This document shows, one piece after another, positions 26,449 to 34,732 of a DNA stretch of 39,242 bases. The notes under the pieces are model-generated. The model did no database searches. It was not told the origin of the DNA and saw nothing but the letters and a program-made list of their open reading frames with translations. This DNA comes from Flavobacteriaceae bacterium. GTDB lineage: Bacteria > Bacteroidota > Bacteroidia > Flavobacteriales > Flavobacteriaceae. Where the stretch lies: NCBI GenBank assembly GCA_947451475.1, contig CANFZC010000019.1:1-39242 (forward strand). Reading direction: 5' to 3'. The translations under genes and the position numbers were made by a program. The stretch's first letter is position 1. Each line of letters starts with the position of its first letter.

Positions 26449-27237
26449 ATGAAACAAATTAGCAGCGTTCAAAATCCATTTATTAAATCTTTGTTATTGC
26501 TTCAAGAAAAAGCAAAAGCTAGGAAACAAACGGGCACCTTTTTAATTGAAGGCCAACGAGAAATTGAATTGGCACTTAAAGGGAATTATGTATTAGAAAC
26601 CATCTTATTTCTTCCCGAATTAATTTCTGAAACGCAACTTAAAAAAGTTATCAGCCAACCCGTTGAACTAATAGAAATATCAAAGGAAGTCTATCAGAAA
26701 CTTGCCTATCGTGATACAACAGAAGGAATTATCGCTATTGCCAAAACAAAAGCATTATCTCTTGCTGAATTAGTGCTACCAAAAAACCCTTTACTATTGG
26801 TGATGGAAGCTATTGAAAAACCAGGGAACATTGGGGCTATGTTGCGCACCTGTGACGCTGCTCGAATAGATGCTGTGATTATTGCCAATCCAAAAACCGA
26901 TTTATACAATCCGAATCTTGTACGTTCTAGTGTGGGCTGCTTATTTACGAACCAAATTGCTACTGCTACGACAGAAGAAACTATTGCTTTTTTAATAAAA
27001 AACCAAATCAACTTTTATAGTGCTACTTTGCAAAATTCAACAGCCTATCACACTCAAAATTACACTACCCCTTCGGCTTTGGTTGTAGGTACAGAAGCCA
27101 CTGGTTTATCAGAATTATGGCGCCAAAAAGCCACCCAAAACATTATCATTCCCATGCAGGGAGCGATAGACAGTATGAATGTTTCTGTAGCAGCTGCTAT
27201 TCTAATTTTTGAAGCAAAGCGACAAAGAGGATTTTAA
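26449..27237 (+). CDS. TrmH/SpoU-family RNA 2'-O-methyltransferase
   Basis: 262 residues. The N-terminal substrate-binding domain (SSVQNPFIKSLLLLQEKAKA, FLIEGQREIELAL) is of the rRNA methyltransferase type. The SPOUT catalytic domain has motif 1 EKPGNIGAMLRT (123-134), motif 2 VVGTEATGLS (212-221) and motif 3 IIIPMQGAIDSMNVSVAAAI (232-251), which form the trefoil-knot SAM site. It methylates the 2'-OH of a nucleotide in rRNA or tRNA; the exact target (RlmB-like or other) cannot be read from the sequence. The next gene begins 20 bp downstream and may be co-transcribed. Confidence 0.9.
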   Translation: MKQISSVQNPFIKSLLLLQEKAKARKQTGTFLIEGQREIELALKGNYVLETILFLPELISETQLKKVISQPVELIEISKEVYQKLAYRDTTEGIIAIAKTKALSLAELVLPKNPLLLVMEAIEKPGNIGAMLRTCDAARIDAVIIANPKTDLYNPNLVRSSVGCLFTNQIATATTEETIAFLIKNQINFYSATLQNSTAYHTQNYTTPSALVVGTEATGLSELWRQKATQNIIIPMQGAIDSMNVSVAAAILIFEAKRQRGF

Positions 27238-27257
27238 ATAAAAATGAATTTTACATT

Positions 27258-28802
27258 ATGAAATTTAAATTAGTACTGCTATTTCTACTAGCAAGTTTTA
27301 TGGTTTCGGCTCAAATTACCGAACCCGAGGTAGATGTTTTAGTGGATAGAACCTTGAAAGCTTTTAATGTTCCTGGTATCGCTGTAGGCATCATCAAAGA
27401 TGGAAAATTAGTCTTTGCCAAAGGATATGGAGTTACTAATACTAACACTAAACAAAAAGTGGATGCCAATACACTTTTTGGCATCGCTTCAAACAGTAAA
27501 TCCTTTACTTCGGCAGCTTTAGCGCTTCTTGTCGATGAAGGTAAAATCAAATGGGATGACAAAGTGATAACCTATCTACCCGAATTCAAAATGTATAATG
27601 ATTATGTTACTAATGAATTTACGATTCGGGATTTACTGACCCACCGCAGTGGATTAGGTCTTGGCGCAGGTGACTTAATGATATGGCCTGACGGTCATAA
27701 TTTCACTTCGAAAGACATCGTTAAAAACATACAGTATTTAAAACCTGTTTCGGGCTTTAGAACAAAATATGACTATGACAATTTACTTTATGTTATTGCT
27801 GGTGAAGTCATAGAAAAAGTTTCGGGCTCGCCTTGGTGTGACTTTGTAGAAAATCGTATTATGAAACCTATTGGGATGAATAGTAGTGCTGCTTCGTGGT
27901 CGCGCTTAAAGGATACTACGAACACCATAGTTCCGCATGTGCCAACGAATGGAAAATTAGAGGTTATTCCGCGTTATACTAATCCTATATTTGATGCCGC
28001 TGCTGGTTTGTATGCTTCTGTAAATGATTTAAGTAAGTGGTTGATTGTTCAAATGAATGATGGAAAATATGGAGACAACCAACAATTATTCAGCAAAGAG
28101 CAACACGACGAAATGTGGAAAGCGCAAACCATTTTACCTTTGGGCAATTCTTATCCGTATAAAACCTTATTCAAAAATTATGGATTGGGTTGGAAATTAG
28201 AAGATATTAACGGCCATTTACAAGTCTCCCATACAGGAGGTTTAGACGGCATAGTAACACAAACCTTAATGATTCCGGATCTAAAACTAGGGATAATTGT
28301 TTTAACAAACCAACAAAATGGTCCCGCTTTTATGGCGATTTCTAACACCATTAAAGACCGCTATCTAGGTATTTCAAATCCTGATCATGTAACAGCACTT
28401 AGTGATGAGCGAAGACAAAGAGAAAGTAATGCTGATAAAGTGACTGATGATGTTTGGGTTGTTGTAGATAAAAACACAAAAGATGCTACACTCAAATTTG
28501 ATTTAAAAAAATACACAGGAACCTATACAGACAATTGGTTTGGCGCCATTTCCATCGAAGAGAAAAAAGGAAAACTCTATTTTAAGTCTGCCCGTTCTTC
28601 GAGGTTGACTGGAGAAATTTTATTCTATAAAGACCAAACGTTTGTAGTGAAATGGAATGTTCGAAGTTTCCATGCCGATGCCTTTCTTTTCTTTGACTTA
28701 GGGAGTGATGGGAAAGCCAATCATCTAACCATGAAGGCTATTTCTCCTATGACCGATTTTAGTTACGACTTCCAAGACTTAGATTTTAATCGCAGTAAGT
28801 AG
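27258..28802 (+). CDS. Serine hydrolase, class C beta-lactamase-like, with DUF3471-type C-terminus
   Basis: 514 residues. A signal peptide (MKFKLVLLFLLASFMVSAQ) is followed by the beta-lactamase/PBP-like fold with SxxK SNSK (78-81, nucleophile S78), the YxN motif YDN (173-175) and HTGG (325-328) in place of KTG. RDLLTHRSGL and VSGSPWCDFVENRIMKPIGM are typical of the esterase/D-aminopeptidase/FmtA-like group. After about residue 400 comes a beta-rich DUF3471-like domain. It probably acts in the periplasm on peptides, esters or peptidoglycan. Antibiotic resistance is not implied. Confidence 0.9.
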   Translation: MKFKLVLLFLLASFMVSAQITEPEVDVLVDRTLKAFNVPGIAVGIIKDGKLVFAKGYGVTNTNTKQKVDANTLFGIASNSKSFTSAALALLVDEGKIKWDDKVITYLPEFKMYNDYVTNEFTIRDLLTHRSGLGLGAGDLMIWPDGHNFTSKDIVKNIQYLKPVSGFRTKYDYDNLLYVIAGEVIEKVSGSPWCDFVENRIMKPIGMNSSAASWSRLKDTTNTIVPHVPTNGKLEVIPRYTNPIFDAAAGLYASVNDLSKWLIVQMNDGKYGDNQQLFSKEQHDEMWKAQTILPLGNSYPYKTLFKNYGLGWKLEDINGHLQVSHTGGLDGIVTQTLMIPDLKLGIIVLTNQQNGPAFMAISNTIKDRYLGISNPDHVTALSDERRQRESNADKVTDDVWVVVDKNTKDATLKFDLKKYTGTYTDNWFGAISIEEKKGKLYFKSARSSRLTGEILFYKDQTFVVKWNVRSFHADAFLFFDLGSDGKANHLTMKAISPMTDFSYDFQDLDFNRSK

Positions 28803-28824
28803 CGATTTTGTTCTAAATTAATGC

Positions 28825-28855
28825 TTGCACATCTCAATTGTTATCCTTATTTTTA
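28825..28855 (+). promoter_or_regulatory. Promoter for rel
   Basis: TTG (28825-28827), 20 bp, TATTTTTA (28848-28855), one mismatch to TAnnTTTG at the last base, with good spacing. Leader of roughly 13 nt to the ATG at 28875. Confidence 0.5.
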
Positions 28856-28874
28856 GGGAATTGAAGAACCTGCT

Positions 28875-31094
28875 ATGACTGAGATTGAATTAGAAGACGA
28901 AAAAAAAGCGATTGCCCGAGAATATAAAGAATTACTCCGAATAAGTTATCAAACGCTTACCGATTCCGACAAAAAATTGATTCGGAAAGCCTTTGATGTA
29001 GCTGTTGATGCCCATAAAGATCAACGAAGAAAATCTGGAGAGGCCTATATCTTTCATCCGATAGGCGTTGCTAAAATAGTAGCTTCTGAAATTGGTCTTG
29101 GCGCTACCAGTATTGCCGCAGCCTTAATGCACGATGTGGTCGAAGACACTGAAGTTACTATCGAAGACATTGAGCGCATGTTCAACCCTAAGATTGCGCA
29201 TTTGGTTGAAGGTTTGACCAAAATCTCTCAGGTCAAAAAAGACATGAACATATCGATGCAGGCGGAAAATTTCCGTAAAATGTTATTGACATTGAATGAT
29301 GACGTTCGTGTAATTTTGATTAAAATAGCCGATCGTTTGCATAATATGCAAACCATGGACTCAATGCCTGATTACAAGCAGGTCAAAATAGCTTCAGAGA
29401 CTTTATATATCTATGCTCCTTTGGCCCATCGCCTCGGCTTATACAATATAAAAACAAAACTTGAAGATTTAGGATTAAAATATACAGAACCTGAAATTTA
29501 CAAGGATATAGTAAGCAAAATAAAAGAGACTAAAGAAGAACAAGACGAATACATTAAAACCATTTCTGATGTATTAAAAAAATCTTTAGACGAGGAAGAT
29601 GTGGAATACATCATGAAGGGTAGACCTAAATCAATCTATTCTATCCGTCGTAAAATGGCTGCTCAGAATGTAACCTTTGATGAAGTATATGACAAGTTTG
29701 CCTTAAGAGTCATTTACAAATCCAATTTACATGACGAAAAATTCTTAGCTTGGAAAATCTATTCCATAGTAACGGATCACTACCGTCCTAGCCCTAGCCG
29801 ATTAAGAGATTGGATATCGTCTCCAAAGTCAACAGGATACGAAGCCTTACACATCACTGTTATGGGACCTAAAGGTCGCTGGGTCGAAATACAAGTGCGC
29901 AGTGAGCGTATGGATGAAATTGCAGAGAAAGGCTATGCGGCTCATTACAAATACAAACAAGGAGCAACAGAAGAAAGTGGCTTAGACACTTGGTTGAATC
30001 TATTGAAAGAAGCATTGGAAAGTTCGGAAACTAATGCTGTAGATTTTGTCGAAGATTTTAAAATGAATCTGTATGCTAAGGAGATCTTTGTTTTTACCCC
30101 GAAAGGAGAAATAAAATCCCTTCCGAAAGGAGCTACTTCATTGGACTTTGCTTTTAGCATTCACTCCGAAATTGGAATTAAAACGAGAGGAACTCGCGTC
30201 AATGGAAAATTAGTTCCTTTGAATCACGAATTAAAAAGTGGGGATCAAATTGAGGTTATTACCTCTGCCCATCAAAAACCGACAATTAACTGGTTGGATT
30301 ATGTAACCACCTCTAGAGCCAAGAATAAAATAAGAAACGTACTTAACGAAAACACCAAGAAAATTGCGGAAGACGGTAAAGAACTCTTAACTCGTAAACT
30401 GAAGCATTTGAAAATTACATTGAATGAAAATGTAGTAAACGAATTGGTGAATTTCTTTAAATTGAAAACGAGTTTAGATTTGTTTTACCGAATAGGTATT
30501 GGTTCTATTGAGAATCAACAACTCAAGGATTATGCTGCACAGAAAAGCAATACCTTGATGAACTTCTTTAAGAGTAAAATTAAACGATCGCCTAATTCAA
30601 ATCCGGAGGACATCAACAAACAAGAGTTGAGTAACAACTATGATTTATTGGTTTTTGGTGCTGAACATGACAAACTAGATTATAAATTATCATCCTGCTG
30701 TAATCCTATCCCAGGAGATGATGTGTTTGGGTTTATTACCATCAATGAAGGGATTAAGGTCCACAAAAAAGATTGTCCAAATGCAATCACCTTACAGTCC
30801 AATTATGCTTATCGAATAATGCAAGCTAAATGGATTGACTCCTCCCAACAAGAATTTAAAGCCATCCTTAAAATCACTGGTATGGATAGCTTAGGATTAA
30901 CTAATGAACTTACCAAAGTAATTTCTAACAATATGAATGTTAACATTCAGAGTATATCGTTGAGTGGTGATGCAGGAATTTTTAACGGTCAGGTTACTGT
31001 AGTTGTTCAAAACAATAGTATACTGAAAAAACTCATTGACAACATCAAGAAAATCGATGGTATTGACAAAGTAACAAGAGTTTATACCAATTAA
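28875..31094 (+). CDS. rel: Bifunctional (p)ppGpp synthetase/hydrolase (RelA/SpoT homologue)
   Basis: 739 residues, full length. HD hydrolase domain: FHPIGVAKIVASEIGLGATS, ALMHDVVEDTEVT (HD at 86-87, ED at 90-91) and IADRLHNMQTM are intact, so hydrolysis should be active. Synthetase domain: KGRPKSIYSIRRKM, YDKFALRVIYKS, GYEALHITVMGPKGRWVEIQ and EKGYAAHYKY. The charge-defining motif reads RLRD (in SRLRDWI), closest to the RxKD of bifunctional enzymes rather than ExDD of RelA. A TGS domain (IFVFTPKGEIKSLPKGATSL) follows, then a cysteine-containing regulatory region (SSCCNPIPGDDVFG) and a C-terminal ACT domain (about 660-739). It is the stringent-response alarmone enzyme. Confidence 0.95.
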   Translation: MTEIELEDEKKAIAREYKELLRISYQTLTDSDKKLIRKAFDVAVDAHKDQRRKSGEAYIFHPIGVAKIVASEIGLGATSIAAALMHDVVEDTEVTIEDIERMFNPKIAHLVEGLTKISQVKKDMNISMQAENFRKMLLTLNDDVRVILIKIADRLHNMQTMDSMPDYKQVKIASETLYIYAPLAHRLGLYNIKTKLEDLGLKYTEPEIYKDIVSKIKETKEEQDEYIKTISDVLKKSLDEEDVEYIMKGRPKSIYSIRRKMAAQNVTFDEVYDKFALRVIYKSNLHDEKFLAWKIYSIVTDHYRPSPSRLRDWISSPKSTGYEALHITVMGPKGRWVEIQVRSERMDEIAEKGYAAHYKYKQGATEESGLDTWLNLLKEALESSETNAVDFVEDFKMNLYAKEIFVFTPKGEIKSLPKGATSLDFAFSIHSEIGIKTRGTRVNGKLVPLNHELKSGDQIEVITSAHQKPTINWLDYVTTSRAKNKIRNVLNENTKKIAEDGKELLTRKLKHLKITLNENVVNELVNFFKLKTSLDLFYRIGIGSIENQQLKDYAAQKSNTLMNFFKSKIKRSPNSNPEDINKQELSNNYDLLVFGAEHDKLDYKLSSCCNPIPGDDVFGFITINEGIKVHKKDCPNAITLQSNYAYRIMQAKWIDSSQQEFKAILKITGMDSLGLTNELTKVISNNMNVNIQSISLSGDAGIFNGQVTVVVQNNSILKKLIDNIKKIDGIDKVTRVYTN

Positions 31095-31165
31095 ATCTTG
31101 TGTTTATTCACAATGACGTTTAACAACTTTTATGTTTTAGACTTTTAAAGCTTGTACAAAAAAAT

Positions 31166-31173
31166 TACCTTTG
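31166..31173 (+). promoter_or_regulatory. Putative -7 element (TACCTTTG) for the Fur-family gene
   Basis: Exact TAnnTTTG that ends only 4 bp before the ATG at 31178. If functional, the transcript must start at about the A of the ATG, so the message would be leaderless. No clear -33 TTG at 17-23 bp. Confidence 0.45.
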
Positions 31174-31177
31174 ACCC

Positions 31178-31630
31178 ATGACACTAATAGCATCCGATAA
31201 TGCCAAAAATCAAGAGACTGTAAAAAACGTTTTTACTTCCTATCTTGAAAACAAAGGACACCGCAAAACGCCCGAGCGTTATGCAATACTTCAGGAGATT
31301 TATGATAGTGAAGAACATTTTGATATAGAAAACCTGTATCTAAAAATGAAAAACAAAAACTATAGGGTTTCAAGAGCAACTTTATACAACACTATTGAAT
31401 TGCTTTTAGATTGTGGTTTGGTTCGTAAACACCAGTTTGGCCAAAATCAGGCGCATTATGAAAAGTCTTATTTTGACAAACAACACGACCATATCATTTT
31501 AACTGATACAGGCGAGGTAATTGAATTTTGCGACCCTCGTATCCATGCTATTAAACAAACCATTGAAGAAATTTTTGGAGTGGAGATACACAATCATTCC
31601 TTATATTTCTATGCAACTAAGAAACAATAA
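31178..31630 (+). CDS. Fur-family transcriptional regulator
   Basis: 150 residues. Winged helix with [20 protein letters not shown] (28-47), the recognition-helix region [20 protein letters not shown] (62-81), and metal-site residues HDH (103-105) and the [10 protein letters not shown] segment (116-125). There is no CxxC structural-zinc pair at the C-terminus. Fur-family proteins sense iron, zinc or peroxide; the branch cannot be fixed here. It lies 83 bp after rel and 6 bp before a small membrane gene, with which it probably forms an operon that may run into purA (25-bp gap). Confidence 0.88.
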   Translation: MTLIASDNAKNQETVKNVFTSYLENKGHRKTPERYAILQEIYDSEEHFDIENLYLKMKNKNYRVSRATLYNTIELLLDCGLVRKHQFGQNQAHYEKSYFDKQHDHIILTDTGEVIEFCDPRIHAIKQTIEEIFGVEIHNHSLYFYATKKQ

Positions 31631-31636
31631 CTACTC

Positions 31637-31864
31637 ATGCAACCAAAAGATTACTTCAAGAAAACATTTGTATTTGTATTTGTATTTTACCTAGTATACA
31701 AAGCCGTAGGAATCTTAATGAATCCTTCTGAATTCAGTCTGATGAATTGCTTTAAAATAATTACAGTCTCTTTGATCACTGCTTTAGTTCTAAGTGGAAT
31801 TAATTATTATGCCAAAGTAGATTTTTTTACTAGAAAAGGCGACCGCAAACCAAAAGACAATTAA
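31637..31864 (+). CDS. Small two-helix membrane protein (unknown)
   Basis: 75 residues: two hydrophobic segments (FVFVFVFYLVYKAVGILM, about 11-28, and FKIITVSLITALVLSGINYY, about 39-58) and a basic tail (RKGDRKPKDN). Spacing of 6 bp after the Fur-family gene and 25 bp before purA, on the same strand, supports a real gene. The first helix is partly encoded by three in-frame TTTGTA units. Family not recognised. Confidence 0.7.
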   Translation: MQPKDYFKKTFVFVFVFYLVYKAVGILMNPSEFSLMNCFKIITVSLITALVLSGINYYAKVDFFTRKGDRKPKDN

Positions 31865-31889
31865 CTACAATTTATAACAACACAACACA

Positions 31890-33161
31890 ATGACCGTAGA
31901 TTTACTACTCGGATTACAATGGGGGGATGAAGGAAAAGGAAAAATAGTTGACGTTCTTACCTCTAATTATGACATCATCGCTCGTTTCCAAGGTGGACCT
32001 AATGCTGGCCATACCTTGGAGTTTGACGGAATCAAACACGTACTGCGAACGATCCCTTCTGGAATTTTTCATAAAAACAACATAAATATCATTGGCAATG
32101 GCGTGGTCATTGACCCAGTAGTTTTTAAAAGCGAAATTGATGGCTTGGCCAAATTCAATCTTGATTTGCCCTCCAAATTAATCATATCGCGTAAAGCCCA
32201 TTTGATTTTACCTACTCATAGATTACTTGACGCTGCCTCTGAAGCATCAAAAGGCAAAGCCAAAATAGGTTCGACATTAAAAGGTATTGGACCAACCTAC
32301 ATGGACAAAACGGGTCGTAATGGACTTCGAGTAGGCGATATTGAACTAGCTGATTTCAAAGAAAAATATCGAGCACTGGCTGATAAACATGAAGCCATGA
32401 TTGCCTTTTATGACGTGAACATACAATATAATTTATCTGAGCTAGAGAAAGAATTCTTTGAAGCTATTGAAGACTTAAAAAAATTACCATTTATTGATAG
32501 TGAAGAATATTTGGCACAAGCACAAAAAGCAGGCAAGTCTATTTTATGTGAAGGTGCTCAAGGTTCGTTACTCGATGTAGACTTTGGAACTTACCCGTTT
32601 GTGACCTCTTCGAACACAACAGCTGCTGGCGCTTGTACTGGGTTAGGTATAGCTCCCAATAAAATCAAAGAAGTATACGGAATATTCAAAGCCTATACGA
32701 CTCGTGTGGGTAGTGGCCCCTTCCCTACGGAAGATTTTGGTGAAGCAGGTGATTTGATGGCTAGTGTAGGAAATGAGTTTGGCTCTGTAACAGGAAGAAA
32801 GCGTCGTTGTGGTTGGTTGGATTTGGTTGCCTTAAAATATGCTATTCAAATTAATGGGGTAACCCAATTGATGATGATGAAAGGCGATGTCCTTTCTGGG
32901 TTTGATACATTAAAAGTATGCACGGCCTACAACTATAAAGGAGCAGTAATTCATCATTTGCCATATAACATTGAAGAAGAAAACGTAACGCCTATCTATA
33001 CGGAGTTCAAAGGATGGCAAGCCGACTTAACGGGTATGACAACTTTTGATAGTCTGCCGCTGGCCTTGAAAGACTATATCGAATTCATAGAACGCGAAGT
33101 AGAGGTGCCGATAAAAATAGTATCTGTTGGTCCAGATCGAAAACAGACTATTACTAGATAA
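31890..33161 (+). CDS. purA: Adenylosuccinate synthetase
   Basis: 423 residues, normal length. Begins with the signature LLLGLQWGDEGKGKIVD (catalytic Asp and GDEGKGK P-loop), then FQGGPNAGHTLEF, KGIGPTYMDKTGRNGLRVGD, the IMP-binding EGAQGSLLDVDFGTYPFVTS, GPFPTE, GRKRRCGWLDLVALKYA and a C-terminal KIVSVGPDRKQTI. It converts IMP, aspartate and GTP to adenylosuccinate in the first committed step to AMP. The leader is A-rich (ACAACACAACACA), the usual Bacteroidota pattern before a start codon. Its last codons lie inside a perfect palindromic terminator shared with the convergent gene. Confidence 0.97.
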   Translation: MTVDLLLGLQWGDEGKGKIVDVLTSNYDIIARFQGGPNAGHTLEFDGIKHVLRTIPSGIFHKNNINIIGNGVVIDPVVFKSEIDGLAKFNLDLPSKLIISRKAHLILPTHRLLDAASEASKGKAKIGSTLKGIGPTYMDKTGRNGLRVGDIELADFKEKYRALADKHEAMIAFYDVNIQYNLSELEKEFFEAIEDLKKLPFIDSEEYLAQAQKAGKSILCEGAQGSLLDVDFGTYPFVTSSNTTAAGACTGLGIAPNKIKEVYGIFKAYTTRVGSGPFPTEDFGEAGDLMASVGNEFGSVTGRKRRCGWLDLVALKYAIQINGVTQLMMMKGDVLSGFDTLKVCTAYNYKGAVIHHLPYNIEEENVTPIYTEFKGWQADLTGMTTFDSLPLALKDYIEFIEREVEVPIKIVSVGPDRKQTITR

Positions 33162-33207
33162 AAAAAAGCCATTTGTTTTAAAAACAAATGGCTTTTTTTT
33201 ATCTAGT
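33153..33207. terminator. Bidirectional terminator: perfect palindrome with 27-bp arms
   Basis: 55 bp with two perfect 27-bp arms around one central base (33180). The core is AAAAAAAAGCCATTTGTTTT and its exact complement, so a stem with GCC/GGC base and A/T tracts forms on both strands, giving a U-tract in either direction. The outer ACTAGAT/ATCTAGT extends it into the last two codons and stop of purA and into the first base of the stop of the opposite LRR gene. Confidence 0.92.
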
Positions 33208-34511
33208 TACATTTTTATAAACTTCATATTCTTTTCACTACCGTCTTCATAAACCTTTGCAAAATACATCCCGGATTGCAAATTACTTAAGTCTATACTA
33301 GTACCAACCTTTTCATTACTTAGGACCATTAATCCGTTCATTGCGTATACTTCCACTTTGTTGATCTTTTTAGTAGAGCTCAAATGCAATACATCTGTTG
33401 CGGGATTAGGATACATTGCAAGCTTTGATAAAGTAGACTCCGTTCCACAATCTGAAACAACCACAGTGGTAGTATTATCATTTAAATTACATTGATTTTG
33501 CATATATACTTGTTCATCTGCATCGCAACATATTGATTCTAAATTTGGATTTCCCGAAAAATCAATAGTGTCTTCAATTGAATTATTTTTGGTAGACAAA
33601 CTATTCAATAAGTTATTCTTACAATTAAATATCTGTAAGTTGAACATGCTGTTTACATTTAAAGAAGCTAGTAGATTATCTTCGCAAAAGAAGTACTTCA
33701 CATAATTAACATTGTTAATATTTAAAGAACTTAATTTATTTTGAGCAATATAGATATACTCAAGATTAGGGCAATTACTTAGATCTAAACTCGTCAAATT
33801 ATTTCCAGTTAGGTTTAAGTTTATTAATTTAGATTGATTGGATAAATCAATAGATGTCAAAAGATTTTCTTGAGGATAAGTATAAGATCCAGAAGCACCA
33901 ATGCAAGTCAATGTTAACAAATTTACCGAATCTGAAATATCAATAGTAGGCAATCTTCCTATATAACTAAGCGTTTTCAAATTAACAAGATTACTTAAAT
34001 CTAAAGAGATCAACGAGGGACAATAAATATCGACAGTTTTTAACAAGGTATTATTTGACAAATCCAAAGAGGTAATTAAATCACTTGTGCACTGAAACTT
34101 GATTAAATTGGTATTGTTAGAAACATCAATACTAGTTAAGGATGAAGTGCCTACAGAATTCAGAAGACTTAACTGTTCTAAATTAACTAAGGTAGGTTGA
34201 TAAAAATCAGGGAAGTTGGCATAATAAGTAGTGATTACTTTTAGATTCGTAAAATACTGCAGCCCTTCCAAATCGGTAATATTTAAATAATAAAAATCTA
34301 AACCGATTACATTTAAAGCTTCTGTAGTACTTATTTCACCATCATCATTGGCATCAATAGGTGGATAAGAAACAAAATTATTTGGGTCTTGACTGAAATT
34401 AATAGTACCATTAACCAAAAATTCTTTCAAGACTGGATCCGAAAAAGTAATATTTTGTGCACCTGCAAATTGAAAAAGCAAAAATAAAATAAAAAGTAGT
34501 TTTGTTTTCAT
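33207..34511 (-). CDS. Leucine-rich-repeat surface protein with T9SS type A sorting domain
   Basis: 434 residues. A signal peptide (MKTKLLFILFLLFQFAGAQ) precedes a short cap with an EF-hand-like calcium loop DANDDGEISTTEA (53-65). Internalin-like leucine-rich repeats of 20-23 residues follow (LDLSNNTLLKTVDIYC, IDLSNQSKLINLNLTGN, LDLSNCPNLEYIYIAQN). The C-terminal 70 residues (LAMYPNPATDVLHLSSTKK to the final KFIKM) form a type A T9SS domain. Predicted to be exported across the outer membrane and displayed or released. Ligand unknown. Confidence 0.9.
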   Translation of the reverse strand: MKTKLLFILFLLFQFAGAQNITFSDPVLKEFLVNGTINFSQDPNNFVSYPPIDANDDGEISTTEALNVIGLDFYYLNITDLEGLQYFTNLKVITTYYANFPDFYQPTLVNLEQLSLLNSVGTSSLTSIDVSNNTNLIKFQCTSDLITSLDLSNNTLLKTVDIYCPSLISLDLSNLVNLKTLSYIGRLPTIDISDSVNLLTLTCIGASGSYTYPQENLLTSIDLSNQSKLINLNLTGNNLTSLDLSNCPNLEYIYIAQNKLSSLNINNVNYVKYFFCEDNLLASLNVNSMFNLQIFNCKNNLLNSLSTKNNSIEDTIDFSGNPNLESICCDADEQVYMQNQCNLNDNTTTVVVSDCGTESTLSKLAMYPNPATDVLHLSSTKKINKVEVYAMNGLMVLSNEKVGTSIDLSNLQSGMYFAKVYEDGSEKNMKFIKM

Positions 34512-34548
34512 AGTTTTTTATTTAGGTATAACGATTAATCTCAATTGA

Positions 34549-34556
34549 CAAAGATA
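34549..34556 (-). promoter_or_regulatory. Putative -7 element (TATCTTTG) for the LRR gene
   Basis: Exact TAnnTTTG on the minus strand, 37 bp before the start codon; it gives a leader of about 30 nt. No TTG at the expected -33 distance was found. Confidence 0.4.
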
Positions 34557-34680
34557 CAGTCATGCAACTCATTTTAAGTTAATTTTAACATTTAAACCTA
34601 ATACAATAACATTTGTTTAACCTCACTAGAACCTCATTTAGTGCAACTTACCTATTCGCTTCACGCTTAAAACAACACAA

Positions 34681-34695
34681 CCCCTATTAAAGGGG
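34681..34695 (-). terminator. Possible short hairpin after the GH13 gene
   Basis: CCCCT-ATTAA-AGGGG is a 5-bp GC-rich stem with a 5-base loop. On the minus strand it is followed by a T-rich run (TTGTGTTGTTTT). It sits 38 bp past the amylase stop, so it may be a weak intrinsic terminator. Confidence 0.35.
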
Positions 34696-34732
34696 CTGCG
34701 TTAACTATAAAAAAAGATGTTATTTAACTATC

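Noticed and set aside
27258..28802. Beta-lactamase-like gene as a resistance determinant
   Set aside because: HTGG instead of KTG and a DUF3471-type tail point to the broad serine-hydrolase group, not an AmpC enzyme.
31100..31120. TTGTG...CACAA inverted repeat after rel as a terminator
   Set aside because: The stem is only five base pairs, AT-rich, and has no T-tract after it.
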